NCBI GenBank assembly: GCA_009835005.1
Contig: WTFG01000001.1
Coordinates: 598,696-662,695, forward strand
DNA from: Flavobacteriaceae bacterium Ap0902
Lineage (GTDB): Bacteria; Bacteroidota; Bacteroidia; Flavobacteriales; Weeksellaceae
DNA length: 64,000 bases
Direction: 5' to 3'
A model generated the notes under the pieces. That model was not told the origin of the DNA, made no database searches, and saw nothing but the letters and a program-made list of their open reading frames with translations. Below are positions 8,097 through 17,548 of this stretch, piece after piece. Position 1 is the first letter of the stretch, and every line of letters starts with the position of its first letter. The translations under genes and the position numbers were made by a program.

Positions 8097-9637
8097 TATT
8101 TTCTATACGTTTTTTTAACCCCCAATACGCCTAAAATACTTCTTGTGACTTCGCGTAATACGGTTCTACCTAATTGTCTAACCATGGTGTTTTTGCTCAT
8201 TTTTTCTAAAAATGATTCTTCTTTGGTCTTTTTGGTTCTTGAAACTTGGATGGGTTCTCCAACGTCTTTACTGGCTGCTTTTATTATTTTTTCTGTTAAA
8301 ATCTCATAGGCAGATTCTCTATTGAATGTCTGATTATATTTCTCTACTAAGGCCGATTCGCTTACAATTTCATCAATTTCTTTCTCATCTAAAATATCCA
8401 TTCTAGATTGTGGTGCAACCAAATGGGTATAAACCAAGGGAGTAGGAATACCTTTTTCGTTTAGAGCAGTAATAAAAGCTTCTCCAATTCCCAATTCTGT
8501 AATTAGTTGGTCTGATTTGTAAAAGTCTGATATAGGGTAGTTTTCTACTGCTTTTTTGATTTCTTTTCTGTCTTTTGCTGTAAAACCACGCAAAGCATGT
8601 TGTACTTTTAACCCTAATTGACTCAAAACCTCATCTGGGATATCACCAGGCAATTGTGTAATAAAGTATATTCCAATACCCTTAGATCTAATGAGTTTTA
8701 CAACAGTCTCAATTTGGTTTAATAAAGTTTTAGACGCCTCGTTAAAAATAAGATGAGCCTCATCTATAAAAAGACAAAGTTTAGGTTCTCCGCTGTCTCC
8801 TTGTTCTGGAAACGTAGCATAAATTTCTGCCAAAAGACTCAGCATAAAGGTAGAGAATAGTTGAGGTTTGTCTTGGATATCTGTTAAACGTACAATGTTT
8901 ACAACCCCTTTACCATCTCTGGTATTTAATAAATCTTCTACATCAAAGGATGGCTCTCCAAAGAAAATTTCTGCACCTTGTTGTTCTAGCGCTACAATCT
9001 TCCTGTGAATAGCACCAATAGAGGCAGAAGAAACACTGCCATAATCTTTTTTGAATTGCGCTTCACCCTCACCGTTATCATTAATATACATCAGGGTTTT
9101 CTTTAAATCATTTAAATCAACCAAGGGCAATGCATAATCATCACAATATTTAAACAAAACGGACATCACGCTTTCTTGCGTTTGATTTAGGTCTAATATT
9201 TTACTTAAAAGAATGGGACCGAATTCTGTGACTGTGGCTCTTAGTCTAACGCCTTTTTCTTTGCTTATCGTGAGTAATTCTACTGGAAAGCCTGTAGCTT
9301 TGTAGGGCATCTCCAATTTTTGCATTCTTTCTATGATATGCTTGTCCGTAGCATCTCCTGGTTTTGCGATTCCACTTAAATCGCCTTTTACGTCCATTAC
9401 AAGGGATGGAACTCCTTGATTAGAAAGTTGTTCCAGGATTATCTGCAATGTTTTGGTTTTCCCTGTTCCTGTGGCTCCTGCAATTAGCCCATGCCGATTA
9501 AACGTTTTGAGTGGTATTTTAATTTCAGCATCTGGCAAAACCTGGTCATCTAGTTTTCCTTTACCTAAAGTGATGTATTTACCTTTTGGATTATACCCTT
9601 TTTGAATTTCTGTAATGAATGGTTTGGCGTTACTCAT
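8096..9637 (-). CDS. HerA/FtsK-type ATPase, DUF853 (YjgR-like)
   Basis: The 513-residue protein has a Walker A GATGTGKT (54-61) and Walker B LCLFIDEAH (287-295), arranged as in the DUF853 family of HerA-like helicase/translocases typified by E. coli YjgR. There is no signal peptide or membrane segment, so it is cytoplasmic. The family's biochemical role is poorly defined; DNA translocation is inferred from HerA similarity. It sits between an EEP phosphodiesterase and the exonuclease fusion, overlapping the latter by one base, which suggests the two nucleic-acid proteins are made together. Confidence 0.93.
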   Translation of the reverse strand: MSNAKPFITEIQKGYNPKGKYITLGKGKLDDQVLPDAEIKIPLKTFNRHGLIAGATGTGKTKTLQIILEQLSNQGVPSLVMDVKGDLSGIAKPGDATDKHIIERMQKLEMPYKATGFPVELLTISKEKGVRLRATVTEFGPILLSKILDLNQTQESVMSVLFKYCDDYALPLVDLNDLKKTLMYINDNGEGEAQFKKDYGSVSSASIGAIHRKIVALEQQGAEIFFGEPSFDVEDLLNTRDGKGVVNIVRLTDIQDKPQLFSTFMLSLLAEIYATFPEQGDSGEPKLCLFIDEAHLIFNEASKTLLNQIETVVKLIRSKGIGIYFITQLPGDIPDEVLSQLGLKVQHALRGFTAKDRKEIKKAVENYPISDFYKSDQLITELGIGEAFITALNEKGIPTPLVYTHLVAPQSRMDILDEKEIDEIVSESALVEKYNQTFNRESAYEILTEKIIKAASKDVGEPIQVSRTKKTKEESFLEKMSKNTMVRQLGRTVLREVTRSILGVLGVKKTYRK

Positions 9638-9706
9638 CTAAATAGAAGTTTTACCAAAGATATAAAATAGATAGGTCTGGGCAATATTCATTCTTTATGA
9701 AATAAA

Positions 9707-10702
9707 TTACTCTGGCAATTGAAAACGTACAAAGGTTGGATAATGATCTGAATAATTCACTTTCAAAATATCATAAGAAACTGGTTTGATTTCCTCTGAG
9801 CTAAATACATAATCTAATTTGAGTGGTATCTTTAAAGACCTAAATGTGTTTCCTGGTTGGGTGCCAACTTCTGTAAAAGCATCTATTAAGCCTTCTTTGA
9901 TTTTATAATATTCAAAAGAAGTTGGAACAGCATTTAAATCACCCCCTAAAATCACAGGATGTGGCGATTTTCTAACTATATCTTGAATCAAATTAATTTG
10001 ACTTTGATGTACCTTAGCTGCATGGGCAACCTTGGTAATCAACATTTTACTTTTTTCGCTCACATCTGTACTGTTGATGGTTGGTTTCTTTAATTCTTCT
10101 TGGTCTAGATGCAATGATTCCAAGTAAAAATTGATTAATCTAATCGTATCATGAGGCATCGCAATATCCCCATACACAGCTGTCAATGGGAAATTATCAT
10201 ACCTAATTTGGCTAGATTCTACGATTGGGTATATGCTGGCGATTCCAAGTGAGTTATAATTTTCAAAAAAATAGGGGTTGGGTTCACCTAATCGCTTCAT
10301 TAGTTCATCACTACCACCTCCCATTTCTTGTAAGAATACAATATCTGGCTGGTGGGCATGAAATAAATTATAAATACCCTCTAAATCATCATAAAAATAA
10401 CGAACGTTATAAGTCATTAAAGATAAATCGGCGGATTGTTCACTCGGGTTGTTCCAAAAAGGAAACCAAGGCTTAATCAGAATCATTAAGGGGATAGATA
10501 AAAAGGTAAATATCAAGCTTCTTTTCACACTTAATAATGCCCAGAGTAAAATCAAAAACAGATTAATTCCAATGACGATGGGGAAAGCGAGCGCAAAAGA
10601 CGTCCAATAGGGTGAAACCTTTGGCGTAATCCATTGATTAAGAAGAGGTGCGTAAGCACAAAGCAATACAATAATATGAATGATATTTAGAAATTTTTTC
10701 AC
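9707..10702 (-). CDS. membrane-anchored endonuclease/exonuclease/phosphatase (EEP) family protein
   Basis: The first ~80 residues form about three hydrophobic helices, followed by a C-terminal EEP domain. Its motifs are MTYNVR (Asn99), FLQEMG (Glu126, metal ligand), GGDLNAVP and YSDHYP (Asp319-His320, catalytic pair). This arrangement matches YafD-type proteins of Bacteroidota. The substrate could be a nucleic acid or a phospholipid/inositol-type phosphodiester and cannot be decided here; the catalytic domain is probably periplasmic. It is the first gene of the minus-strand run leading into DUF853, exonuclease and LOG genes, 69 bases before the next one. Confidence 0.9.
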   Translation of the reverse strand: MKKFLNIIHIIVLLCAYAPLLNQWITPKVSPYWTSFALAFPIVIGINLFLILLWALLSVKRSLIFTFLSIPLMILIKPWFPFWNNPSEQSADLSLMTYNVRYFYDDLEGIYNLFHAHQPDIVFLQEMGGGSDELMKRLGEPNPYFFENYNSLGIASIYPIVESSQIRYDNFPLTAVYGDIAMPHDTIRLINFYLESLHLDQEELKKPTINSTDVSEKSKMLITKVAHAAKVHQSQINLIQDIVRKSPHPVILGGDLNAVPTSFEYYKIKEGLIDAFTEVGTQPGNTFRSLKIPLKLDYVFSSEEIKPVSYDILKVNYSDHYPTFVRFQLPE

Positions 10703-10788
10703 TCTTCTTCTTTATAGAATGCCAAAATTAATGATTCTTGACGACATAAGACAATTAGGTAGGTTTAAATAAAACGCTATAAAATATG

Positions 10789-10796
10789 TATATTTG
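10789..10796 (+). promoter_or_regulatory. -7 promoter box TATATTTG
   Basis: A perfect match to the Bacteroidota -7 consensus TAnnTTTG ends six bases before the ATG of the small membrane protein upstream of mutL. Transcription would start at or next to the ATG, implying a leaderless or nearly leaderless mRNA. No clear -33 TTG is visible at the usual distance. Confidence 0.6.
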
Positions 10797-10802
10797 TAAA
10801 CT

Positions 10803-11132
10803 ATGTTAGAGAAATATTTTAATCGGCATAAACCCCGTAAGTTTAATTATATACCCAGATATTATGATAAGGAAAATCAAGACCTTATTTATAATAGAAT
10901 AGGGGATGGACGTTTTGCGTCTAATTATGTACACAAAAAGAAGGCTGCTCGCAATGAGCAATTAGCCCATGAAGATCGCATTGATTTAACCAGTTATAGG
11001 GTTAGGTCTAAAAGATCCACAAGAAACCCACAATTTAATGTCTTTTTAATCCTTGTGGGAATGCTTTTAATTATCTTGATTATGTGGGTTGTGACCAATC
11101 CAGAATTCACCAATATGTTTTTGAATGAATGA
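10803..11132 (+). CDS. small single-pass membrane protein upstream of mutL
   Basis: I do not recognise a characterised family. The 109-residue product has a basic, Tyr/Arg/Lys-rich N-terminal part (1-75, predicted cytoplasmic) and one strongly hydrophobic helix at ~80-98, followed by a short tail. Its end overlaps the mutL start by eight bases, so the two are translationally coupled. A similar small protein precedes mutL in other Flavobacteriia as far as I recall, but nothing links it to mismatch repair except position. The TATATTTG box just upstream supports this ATG. Confidence 0.8.
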   Translation: MLEKYFNRHKPRKFNYIPRYYDKENQDLIYNRIGDGRFASNYVHKKKAARNEQLAHEDRIDLTSYRVRSKRSTRNPQFNVFLILVGMLLIILIMWVVTNPEFTNMFLNE

Positions 11133-12894
11133 TGTAATTCATTTACTGCCAGATCATGTTGCTAATCAAATTGCAGCTGGTGAGGTGGTGCAAAGACCAT
11201 CTTCTGTGGTCAAAGAATTATTAGAAAACGCCATAGATGCTGGAGCAACTAAAATACATTTGGTGGTGAAGGAGGCTGGTAGGCAACTAATTCAAGTGAT
11301 AGACAATGGTAGAGGGATGAGCGTTAAAGATGCTCGCATGGCGTTTGAAAGACATGCTACTTCTAAAATTAGAACCACAGAAGATATATTTCATATTTTG
11401 ACCAAAGGGTTTCGTGGAGAGGCATTAGCTTCTATAGCTGCCGTGGCACATGTAGAGTTAAAAACGAGACAGGAGGGCATCGATTTGGGTACGGCAATCC
11501 AGATCAATGGGGGCAAAATTAAAAATCAAGAACCTGTTGTAACACCAAAGGGTACCATTATATCTGTTAGTAACCTATTTTATAATGTACCAGCAAGAAG
11601 AAACTTTTTAAAATCCAATGCCGTTGAATTTCGCCATATTATAGACGAATTTCAACGGGTTGCCCTAGCGCATGAGCATATAAGTTTCCAATTAACGCAT
11701 AATGATAATGATGTATTTCAATTAGCAGAGGCTAATTTAGCCCAAAGAGTTCTTCATATTTTTGGTAGAAAATTAGAAGGGCAATTGGTTCCCGTGGGGG
11801 AAGAGACAGATGTGGCTAAAATCAATGGTCTAATTGGAAAGCCAGATGTGGCTAAGAAATCCAGAGGAGAGCAGTTTTTCTTTGTTAATCAACGGTTTGT
11901 GAAAAGTGGTTACTTACACAAAGCTGTTCAGAGTGCTTTTGAAAGTTTAATATCAGAGGGTTTGCATCCAAGTTATTTTATTTTTTTAACGATAAACCCA
12001 GAGAAAATTGATATTAATATTCATCCTACCAAAACAGAGATTAAGTTTGAAGAAGAAGCTATTATTTATGCTCAACTACGTGCAGCAGTAAAGCATGCTC
12101 TTGGGCAATATCAGGTAACCCCAACCCTAGATTTTGATAGACCTACGTGGGATGTACCTACACTTAACAGGAAAAAAGAAATTAAAACACCAGAAATCAA
12201 GGTAGATAAAAGTTATAATCCATTCAAGAATCCGTCTGGTTATGGGAGCTCCTCTACACCCAAAGCAGGGGGTAGTTTTTCATATTATAAGTTAGAAGAA
12301 GAATCCGAGCCTATTCAAAATCAAATCATAGAATCTGGGATTAATTTTAAACGTGAGGTCTTGCAATGGCATCAATCGTTTTTGGTCACGGAGTTTCAAG
12401 ATGATTTGGTTTTGATAGATCAGCATCGTGCACACCAAGCAGTTTTGTATGAAAGATTTATTAAAAAAACAAAAGGTAATTCTTTGAGTCAACAATTGCT
12501 ATTCCCCATAGAGGTGCATGCCGATTCCAAAGAGATTTCTATTTTATTAGAAACAGAACAATTATGGATTTCTTTTGGCTTTGATTTTAGTTTTGAAAAA
12601 GATTTAATTATCGTAAATGCAATTCCAGCGGATATTACGGCGGAAATGGTTCCATCTGTGATTTCAGAGTTTCTAGCCTCAGATTATAGAGAGGATGGCC
12701 TCAAGTATGAGGAAATATTGGCTAGATTTATGGCCAAATTTGCTGCTGTAAAGAAGGGGACAGCAATGTCCACAGAAGAAAGTAAACATTTGGTACAGCA
12801 ATTGTTTGAATTGGAACAGTTTAATTATACACCATTTGGTAAAAAAATTTATCGTAAAATTGATTTAGCAGAAACTTTGAGAATGCTAGACTAA
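11125..12894 (+). CDS. mutL: DNA mismatch repair protein MutL
   Basis: The N-terminal GHKL ATPase is complete: ENAIDAGA (~34-41), DNGRGM, the TSKI and GFRGEAL motifs, then the transducer domain to ~330. A Ser/Pro/Lys linker (~335-410) joins the C-terminal dimerisation domain. The endonuclease motif DQHA(x)2E(x)4E reads DQHRAHQAVLYE (432-443), with Gln in place of the first Glu, and the usual Cys- and CPHGRP-containing motifs are replaced (AKFAAVKKG 537-545 and YTPFGKK). So the intrinsic nicking activity of most MutL proteins is probably absent, as in E. coli MutL, but no MutH is visible. At 589 residues its length is normal. It overlaps the upstream gene by eight bases. Confidence 0.96.
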   Translation: MNDVIHLLPDHVANQIAAGEVVQRPSSVVKELLENAIDAGATKIHLVVKEAGRQLIQVIDNGRGMSVKDARMAFERHATSKIRTTEDIFHILTKGFRGEALASIAAVAHVELKTRQEGIDLGTAIQINGGKIKNQEPVVTPKGTIISVSNLFYNVPARRNFLKSNAVEFRHIIDEFQRVALAHEHISFQLTHNDNDVFQLAEANLAQRVLHIFGRKLEGQLVPVGEETDVAKINGLIGKPDVAKKSRGEQFFFVNQRFVKSGYLHKAVQSAFESLISEGLHPSYFIFLTINPEKIDINIHPTKTEIKFEEEAIIYAQLRAAVKHALGQYQVTPTLDFDRPTWDVPTLNRKKEIKTPEIKVDKSYNPFKNPSGYGSSSTPKAGGSFSYYKLEEESEPIQNQIIESGINFKREVLQWHQSFLVTEFQDDLVLIDQHRAHQAVLYERFIKKTKGNSLSQQLLFPIEVHADSKEISILLETEQLWISFGFDFSFEKDLIIVNAIPADITAEMVPSVISEFLASDYREDGLKYEEILARFMAKFAAVKKGTAMSTEESKHLVQQLFELEQFNYTPFGKKIYRKIDLAETLRMLD

Positions 12895-12922
12895 ATATTG
12901 AAAAAGATTTATACAGAAATAT

Positions 12923-13636
12923 ATGTTTAAGAATATACCTCAAATAACCAAAAACCTACTGATATTAAATACGTTGTTTTTCGCGGCAAAATATTTACTC
13001 ATGGGTTCTATGAATTTAGATGTGCTTTTGGGTGCATTTTTCCCCCTTTCAGACAACTTCAAAAGTTATCAGATTATTTCGCACATGTTTATGCATGCAA
13101 ATTTCACACATTTCTTATTTAATATGTTTGCTTTGTGGATGTTTGGTTCTACTGTAGAGCGAGCATTAGGAGAGAAGAAATATTTAATATTATATTTTGC
13201 AGCAGGATTAGGTGCTTTTGCTTTGTTTAATATAACCAATTATATAGAAGCCAAAACACTCATAGATTCTTATGAACTTACGGGGCAGCAAATAGCAGAT
13301 TTGCGTACATTAGAACCAGGAATGGGCTATGACAATATGATGGATTTGAGAATGATTTATTCTACGCCCATGATGGGAGCCTCTGGTGCCATATTTGGAG
13401 TTCTAGCGGCTTTTGGAGTTATGTTCCCTAATGCTATATTGATGTTAATCTTTCCACCTATTCCAATGAAGGCCAAATATTTTATCCCTATTTATATCGC
13501 TATTGAATTATACTTGGCGGTTCAAGCAAACCCAGGTGATAATGTAGCCCATTATGCCCATTTAGGAGGCGCTTTGATAGGTTTCATTTTAGTGAAAATT
13601 TGGAAGAACAACACAAATAAACCACAATGGCAATAA
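12923..13636 (+). CDS. rhomboid family intramembrane serine protease (first of pair)
   Basis: Six-helix rhomboid protease of 237 residues. The oxyanion region reads HMFMHANFTHFLFN, the nucleophile is Ser154 in MGASGAIFG, and the catalytic His213 is in HYAHLGGAL. An insertion of about 45 residues between helices 3 and 4 contains a Tyr/Met-rich loop. Rhomboids cleave transmembrane substrates within the inner membrane; the substrate here is unknown. The gene starts 28 bases after mutL and overlaps the second rhomboid by ten bases, so all three are probably one transcription unit. Confidence 0.95.
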   Translation: MFKNIPQITKNLLILNTLFFAAKYLLMGSMNLDVLLGAFFPLSDNFKSYQIISHMFMHANFTHFLFNMFALWMFGSTVERALGEKKYLILYFAAGLGAFALFNITNYIEAKTLIDSYELTGQQIADLRTLEPGMGYDNMMDLRMIYSTPMMGASGAIFGVLAAFGVMFPNAILMLIFPPIPMKAKYFIPIYIAIELYLAVQANPGDNVAHYAHLGGALIGFILVKIWKNNTNKPQWQ

Positions 13637-14475
13637 TAGATGACATTAGAAACAGATTTAATAAGGGAGATTTATCTATTAAATTAATTTATATCAATGT
13701 AGTAGTTTTTCTTATAGCCACGATCGTTCAATTAATTGCTAAGAATGGTTTTTTAACGCAAGTTTTAGGTCTGCCTAGTAATTTGCCCTCATTTATAACA
13801 AAACCTTGGACTTTGTTTACCTATATGTTTTTGCATGTGCGCGCCATGCATTTACTATTTAATATGTTAATGCTTTGGGTTGTGGGTCAGTTTTTCTTTA
13901 GATATTTTGGAGATAAAGCCTTTGCTCAATTTTACTTTTTAGGAGGGCTTTGTGGGGGTGTTTTTTACGTATTATTTCAATTTATTTATCCTCAAAGTTC
14001 TCTTTTGATGGGTGCTTCTGCAGCTATTTATTCTGTGCTATTTGCTATGGTAGCTTATAAACAGGATTTAAAAGTTAAATTAATGTTCATTCAAGAACCT
14101 GTTAAATTAATGTATGTGGCTATCGGCTTTATTGTACTTGGCTTTATATTCAATGCAGAAAATATAGGAGGCAATATTTCTCATGTGGGAGGAGCCGTTT
14201 TTGGCTATTTATATATGAAACAATTTGAAAGAGGACAAACCTTATCTGGCTTTTTTAACTCAATCTTTGGAGGTTTGAAACCTAAAAAGAAATCAAATCT
14301 ACACGTGAAGAAAAATGCTAAACCACCCAGAGATGATTATGAATATGCAGAATGGAAGAAACAAAGAGAGGCTAGAACCAATCAAATATTAGAAAAAATC
14401 TCACGCTCTGGGTACAATAGTTTGACAGATGAAGAAAAAGCATTTTTGTTTCAACAAAAAGGAGGCGAAAAATAA
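13627..14475 (+). CDS. rhomboid family intramembrane serine protease with C-terminal cytosolic tail (second of pair)
   Basis: The 282-residue protein has a rhomboid core at residues ~15-205, with Ser131 in LMGASAAIY and His186 in ISHVGGAVFG. The nucleophile motif is GASA rather than GASG. The last ~70 residues are hydrophilic and end in a DEEKAFLFQQ-type helix that resembles the DUF6576 tail found on Bacteroidota rhomboids. It overlaps the first rhomboid by ten bases. The two are not close copies, so they probably have different substrates. Confidence 0.94.
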   Translation: MAIIDDIRNRFNKGDLSIKLIYINVVVFLIATIVQLIAKNGFLTQVLGLPSNLPSFITKPWTLFTYMFLHVRAMHLLFNMLMLWVVGQFFFRYFGDKAFAQFYFLGGLCGGVFYVLFQFIYPQSSLLMGASAAIYSVLFAMVAYKQDLKVKLMFIQEPVKLMYVAIGFIVLGFIFNAENIGGNISHVGGAVFGYLYMKQFERGQTLSGFFNSIFGGLKPKKKSNLHVKKNAKPPRDDYEYAEWKKQREARTNQILEKISRSGYNSLTDEEKAFLFQQKGGEK

Positions 14476-14529
14476 TTCTTTGTTCTTTGCGATATAATAC
14501 TTAGATTTGCAACCTTTAAACAAGGAAAT

Positions 14530-14600
14530 GGTTTCGTGGCCGAGTGGCTAGGCAGAGGTCTGCAAAACCTCGTACAGCGGTTCGAATCCGCTCGAAACCT
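14530..14600 (+). tRNA. tRNA-Cys (anticodon GCA)
   Basis: A full cloverleaf can be drawn. The acceptor stem is GGTTTCG/CGAAACC with discriminator T. The D stem is GCC/GGC, the anticodon stem GAGGT/ACCTC with loop CTGCAAA, and the T arm AGCGG-TTCGAAT-CCGCT. The anticodon GCA reads Cys codons. The 3' CCA is not encoded. Confidence 0.97.
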
Positions 14601-14650
14601 CTTATTGAATCTCTTGAACTGATGTTTACTCGTGGGTTTAAGGGATTTTT

Positions 14651-15583
14651 TTAATTATTGATGTTTTTATTTGGATTGGTCAGGGTAATAGGTATGTCTT
14701 GTTGGCTACCATAGAGTTTTATTTCCATAATATCGCTTGGCATAGAGTATCCATTTTTATCCAACGCAGATTTTACTTGTTTTATGATTTCGCCTCGCAC
14801 CAATGTTGCTTCTCGTCTAAACTCGTAGGTTTCTACCCAGAAGTAAACTTTTAAATTTACGGTGCTTGTGGCCAGTTCATTTTCTGCTACATAATTTTCG
14901 TGCGAGCCATCATGTACTACATCTGGGTGGCTATTTACTACATCCATGATTACTTGCTTAGCCCCGTCAATATCATCCTCATAAGCGATGCCCACCGTGA
15001 AATCCCAACGAAAGTATCCATCTTCTGTATAGTTGATTACCGGATTTTTGAGCACGTCACTATTCGGTATATATACATCTCTACCATCAAAGGTTTTCAT
15101 TTTGGTATATCTGAATTCCAACGATTTAATTTTGCCAAATAATTCGCCTATTTTCACCGTATCATTCACATTAAAAGGTCTATTGAATGCCAAAATAATC
15201 CCCGCAAGAAAATTCTCACCAATATCCTTAAATGCAAAACCAAAAATAAGTGCAGATGCTCCCAAACCAGTAATAATAAAGTTGGTAATAGACTCTAATC
15301 CTGCAGCCTTCATGGCCCACATGGTCGCAAAAAGAATGATTAGTACTTTCACCGTATTGCTAAGAAAACGGCTCATTAATGGATCTTCTGAACGCTTAGA
15401 AATCCCTTTAAAAGTGACTTGACTTATTTTTTTTGCAATAATGTACCCCAATATAATAATAATGAGCCCAAGGATAATTCCTGGAATTTGATTTAAAAAC
15501 TCATACCAGTAATCTCTTAATGATTCTAGAATGGTGGAAGTCTCTTCCTGTATATTTAATGGTTTGGTTGGTGTTGTCTGCAT
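14651..15583 (-). CDS. mechanosensitive ion channel, MscS family
   Basis: A small-conductance mechanosensitive channel that opens on hypo-osmotic shock. Two N-terminal membrane helices precede the pore helix TM3, which shows the usual Gly/Ala packing pattern (GLGASALIFGFAFKDIGEN). The beta domain follows (NVNDTVKIGELFGKI, then YIPNSDVLKN). I start it at the ATG complementary to 15581-15583 (MQTTPTKP, 310 residues) rather than at a TTG 15 bases upstream. That TTG lies inside a TATATTTA promoter-like box on the minus strand, so translation probably does not begin there. Confidence 0.92.
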   Translation of the reverse strand: MQTTPTKPLNIQEETSTILESLRDYWYEFLNQIPGIILGLIIIILGYIIAKKISQVTFKGISKRSEDPLMSRFLSNTVKVLIILFATMWAMKAAGLESITNFIITGLGASALIFGFAFKDIGENFLAGIILAFNRPFNVNDTVKIGELFGKIKSLEFRYTKMKTFDGRDVYIPNSDVLKNPVINYTEDGYFRWDFTVGIAYEDDIDGAKQVIMDVVNSHPDVVHDGSHENYVAENELATSTVNLKVYFWVETYEFRREATLVRGEIIKQVKSALDKNGYSMPSDIMEIKLYGSQQDIPITLTNPNKNINN

Positions 15584-15739
15584 CAGGTAAATATACAATA
15601 TTGGCTTTTCTTCTAAAAAATTAAATTTCTATAAGTTCATTCATGTTGTTTCATATTTTTTCTTGAGTTATATATAAATCGCTATATTTTCCTGAAATGA
15701 TTTATCACATAGTTCCTAATCTTCTATGAACTTCTATTT

Positions 15740-15787
15740 CCCTTTAAATAGGTGGTAGGTTAAGCATCTATTTAAAAATCAAAAGGG
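15740..15787. repeat. imperfect inverted repeat in the mscS-E2 intergenic gap
   Basis: The 335-base gap 15584-15918 has no gene. Within it TTTAAATAG (15743-15751) is a perfect inverted repeat of CTATTTAAA (15768-15776), flanked farther out by CCCTTT and AAAGGG. There is no T tract, so it does not look like a simple terminator. A cruciform, a protein-binding site or chance in AT-rich sequence are all possible. Confidence 0.35.
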
Positions 15788-15885
15788 TAAAATTAAAGAT
15801 AAATATAAATAATTTAATGGGACAGTGTTAAAGACATGTTGAGATTAAATATTCATAATTTACACAAATAATTATTGATAATTAT

Positions 15886-15893
15886 TATATTTG
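15886..15893 (+). promoter_or_regulatory. -7 promoter box TATATTTG for the E2 gene
   Basis: Perfect TAnnTTTG match ending 25 bases before the E2 ATG, implying a short 5' leader of roughly 18 bases. No convincing -33 element was found. Confidence 0.6.
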
Positions 15894-15918
15894 TGAGAAT
15901 CCAAAATTTAATTTTACG

Positions 15919-17265
15919 ATGGCAGATTATAAATTGTTATTGCCTGCAATGGGCGAGGGTGTAATGGAAGCGACTGTGACGGGTTGGCTTAAGAGCGTGG
16001 GTGAGACCATAGAAGAAGATGAATCTGTGGTAGAAATTGCTACCGACAAGGTAGACAGTGATGTGCCATCACCAGTTTCGGGTAAATTAAAAGAAATATT
16101 GGTAGATGTAGATGGTGTTGCAAAGGTAGGCGAGCCTATAGCCATATTGGAAGTCCAGGGAGAGGGAAGCATCTCACAAGGGGAAACTACGCCACAAGAA
16201 GAGTCTGTGCAAGAAGTAGAGCCAGAAACGACGGCTGCTTTAGAAGAGCCATTAAAACAATCTTCATCTTCTGGAGAGAAGATTACGGCTACAGAAAGCA
16301 ATTTCTTTTCACCTTTGGTGCGTTCTATAGCCAAGAAAGAAGGAATTTCACAACAAGAACTAGAACAAATACAAGGTTCTGGTCTTGGTGGAAGGGTGAC
16401 CAAGGATGATGTACATCAGTACTTAGAAAATAGAGGGTCTAGCACAAGTTCTCCATCTCAACAATCAGAATCAAGTAGTCAAGCCGCTGCTCCAAGTGAA
16501 TCAACACCTAAGGCTGCTAAACCAATAGCACAACCAACGGTATTGTCAGATGATGCTAATCAGGAGATTATCCAGATGGATCGTATGCGTAAATTGATTG
16601 CAGATCACATGGTAAATAGTGTTCAAACCGCTCCACATGTGTCTTCTTTTGTAGAAACAGACATGACCAATGTTGTGAATTGGAGGAATAAAAATAAGAT
16701 TTTGTTCTTAGAAAGAGAAGGTCAAAAACTTACCTTTATGCCGATAATCGTAGAGGCTATTGTAAAAGCAATCAAGGACTTCCCAATGATAAATATTTCT
16801 GTAGAAGGAGACAAAATTATTAGAAAGAAAAATATCAATATAGGAATAGCAACAGCACGTCCAGATGGCAATTTAATTGTACCTGTTATTAGAAATGCAG
16901 ACCAATACAATTTGGCTGGATTAGCGATGAAGATTAATGATCTGGCAGAAAGAGCTAGAACCAATAACCTGAAACCAGATGAGGTTCAAGGAGGTACTTA
17001 TACCATTTCTAACATCGGTAGTTTTGGGAATATTTTGGGGACACCAATCATCAATCAACCCCAAGTAGCTATCATGGCAATCGGTGCGATTGAGAAGAAA
17101 CCTGCCGTGGTTACTACCAAAGAGGGTGACATGATTGGAATTCGACATAAAATGTACTTGTCTCATTCTTATGACCATAGAGTAGTGGATGGTGCTTTGG
17201 GTGGAATGTTCGTGAAGAAAGTTTCTGATTATTTAGAGCAATTTGATATCAATCAAAAAGTTTAA
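15919..17265 (+). CDS. 2-oxoacid dehydrogenase E2 component (dihydrolipoamide acyltransferase)
   Basis: Domains in order: one lipoyl domain (1-77, lipoylated Lys44 in ATDKVDSDV), an acidic Ser/Glu/Pro linker, a peripheral subunit-binding domain (~105-140, SPLVRSIAKKEG...GRVTKDDV), a Ser/Ala-rich linker, and the catalytic acyltransferase domain (~185-445) with His420 and Asp424 in DHRVVDG. It forms the core of a 2-oxoacid dehydrogenase complex. The sequence style suits the branched-chain or a generic 2-oxoacid complex better than succinyltransferase, but the substrate is not certain. E1 and E3 genes are not adjacent. The lipoate would be supplied by LipA, encoded at 46.8 kb. Confidence 0.93.
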   Translation: MADYKLLLPAMGEGVMEATVTGWLKSVGETIEEDESVVEIATDKVDSDVPSPVSGKLKEILVDVDGVAKVGEPIAILEVQGEGSISQGETTPQEESVQEVEPETTAALEEPLKQSSSSGEKITATESNFFSPLVRSIAKKEGISQQELEQIQGSGLGGRVTKDDVHQYLENRGSSTSSPSQQSESSSQAAAPSESTPKAAKPIAQPTVLSDDANQEIIQMDRMRKLIADHMVNSVQTAPHVSSFVETDMTNVVNWRNKNKILFLEREGQKLTFMPIIVEAIVKAIKDFPMINISVEGDKIIRKKNINIGIATARPDGNLIVPVIRNADQYNLAGLAMKINDLAERARTNNLKPDEVQGGTYTISNIGSFGNILGTPIINQPQVAIMAIGAIEKKPAVVTTKEGDMIGIRHKMYLSHSYDHRVVDGALGGMFVKKVSDYLEQFDINQKV

Positions 17266-17548
17266 TTAGGGTGATTAAAAACCAGATGTGTAGCGTTATA
17301 TTTGGGTAGCTTAATTTGTTAACATAACTCAGGTTACAGGTTAGCTGCCGTCTTAGTTTCCATATAATTTGATAAGTAGAATATTTTAATTAAAATATTT
17401 TAGACATATAAATAGATTTTGATGTTATGATTTAGATAAAAGGGATAGGATAATCTATGAATCATTGATGATCTTATTCATTTATATCTCGCTATATTTA
17501 ATTAAGATTTAAAGATGGTATATTCATCAAATTATAATGTTTGAAGAG

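Noticed and set aside
15584..15598. TTG start extending the MscS gene by five codons
   Set aside because: The TTG is inside a TATATTTA promoter-like box; the ATG at 15583 fits homologues.
15679..17499. Direct repeat TCGCTATATTT flanking the E2 gene (15679-15689 and 17489-17499)
   Set aside because: Only 11 bases in AT-rich DNA with no similarity beyond it; no sign of an insertion.
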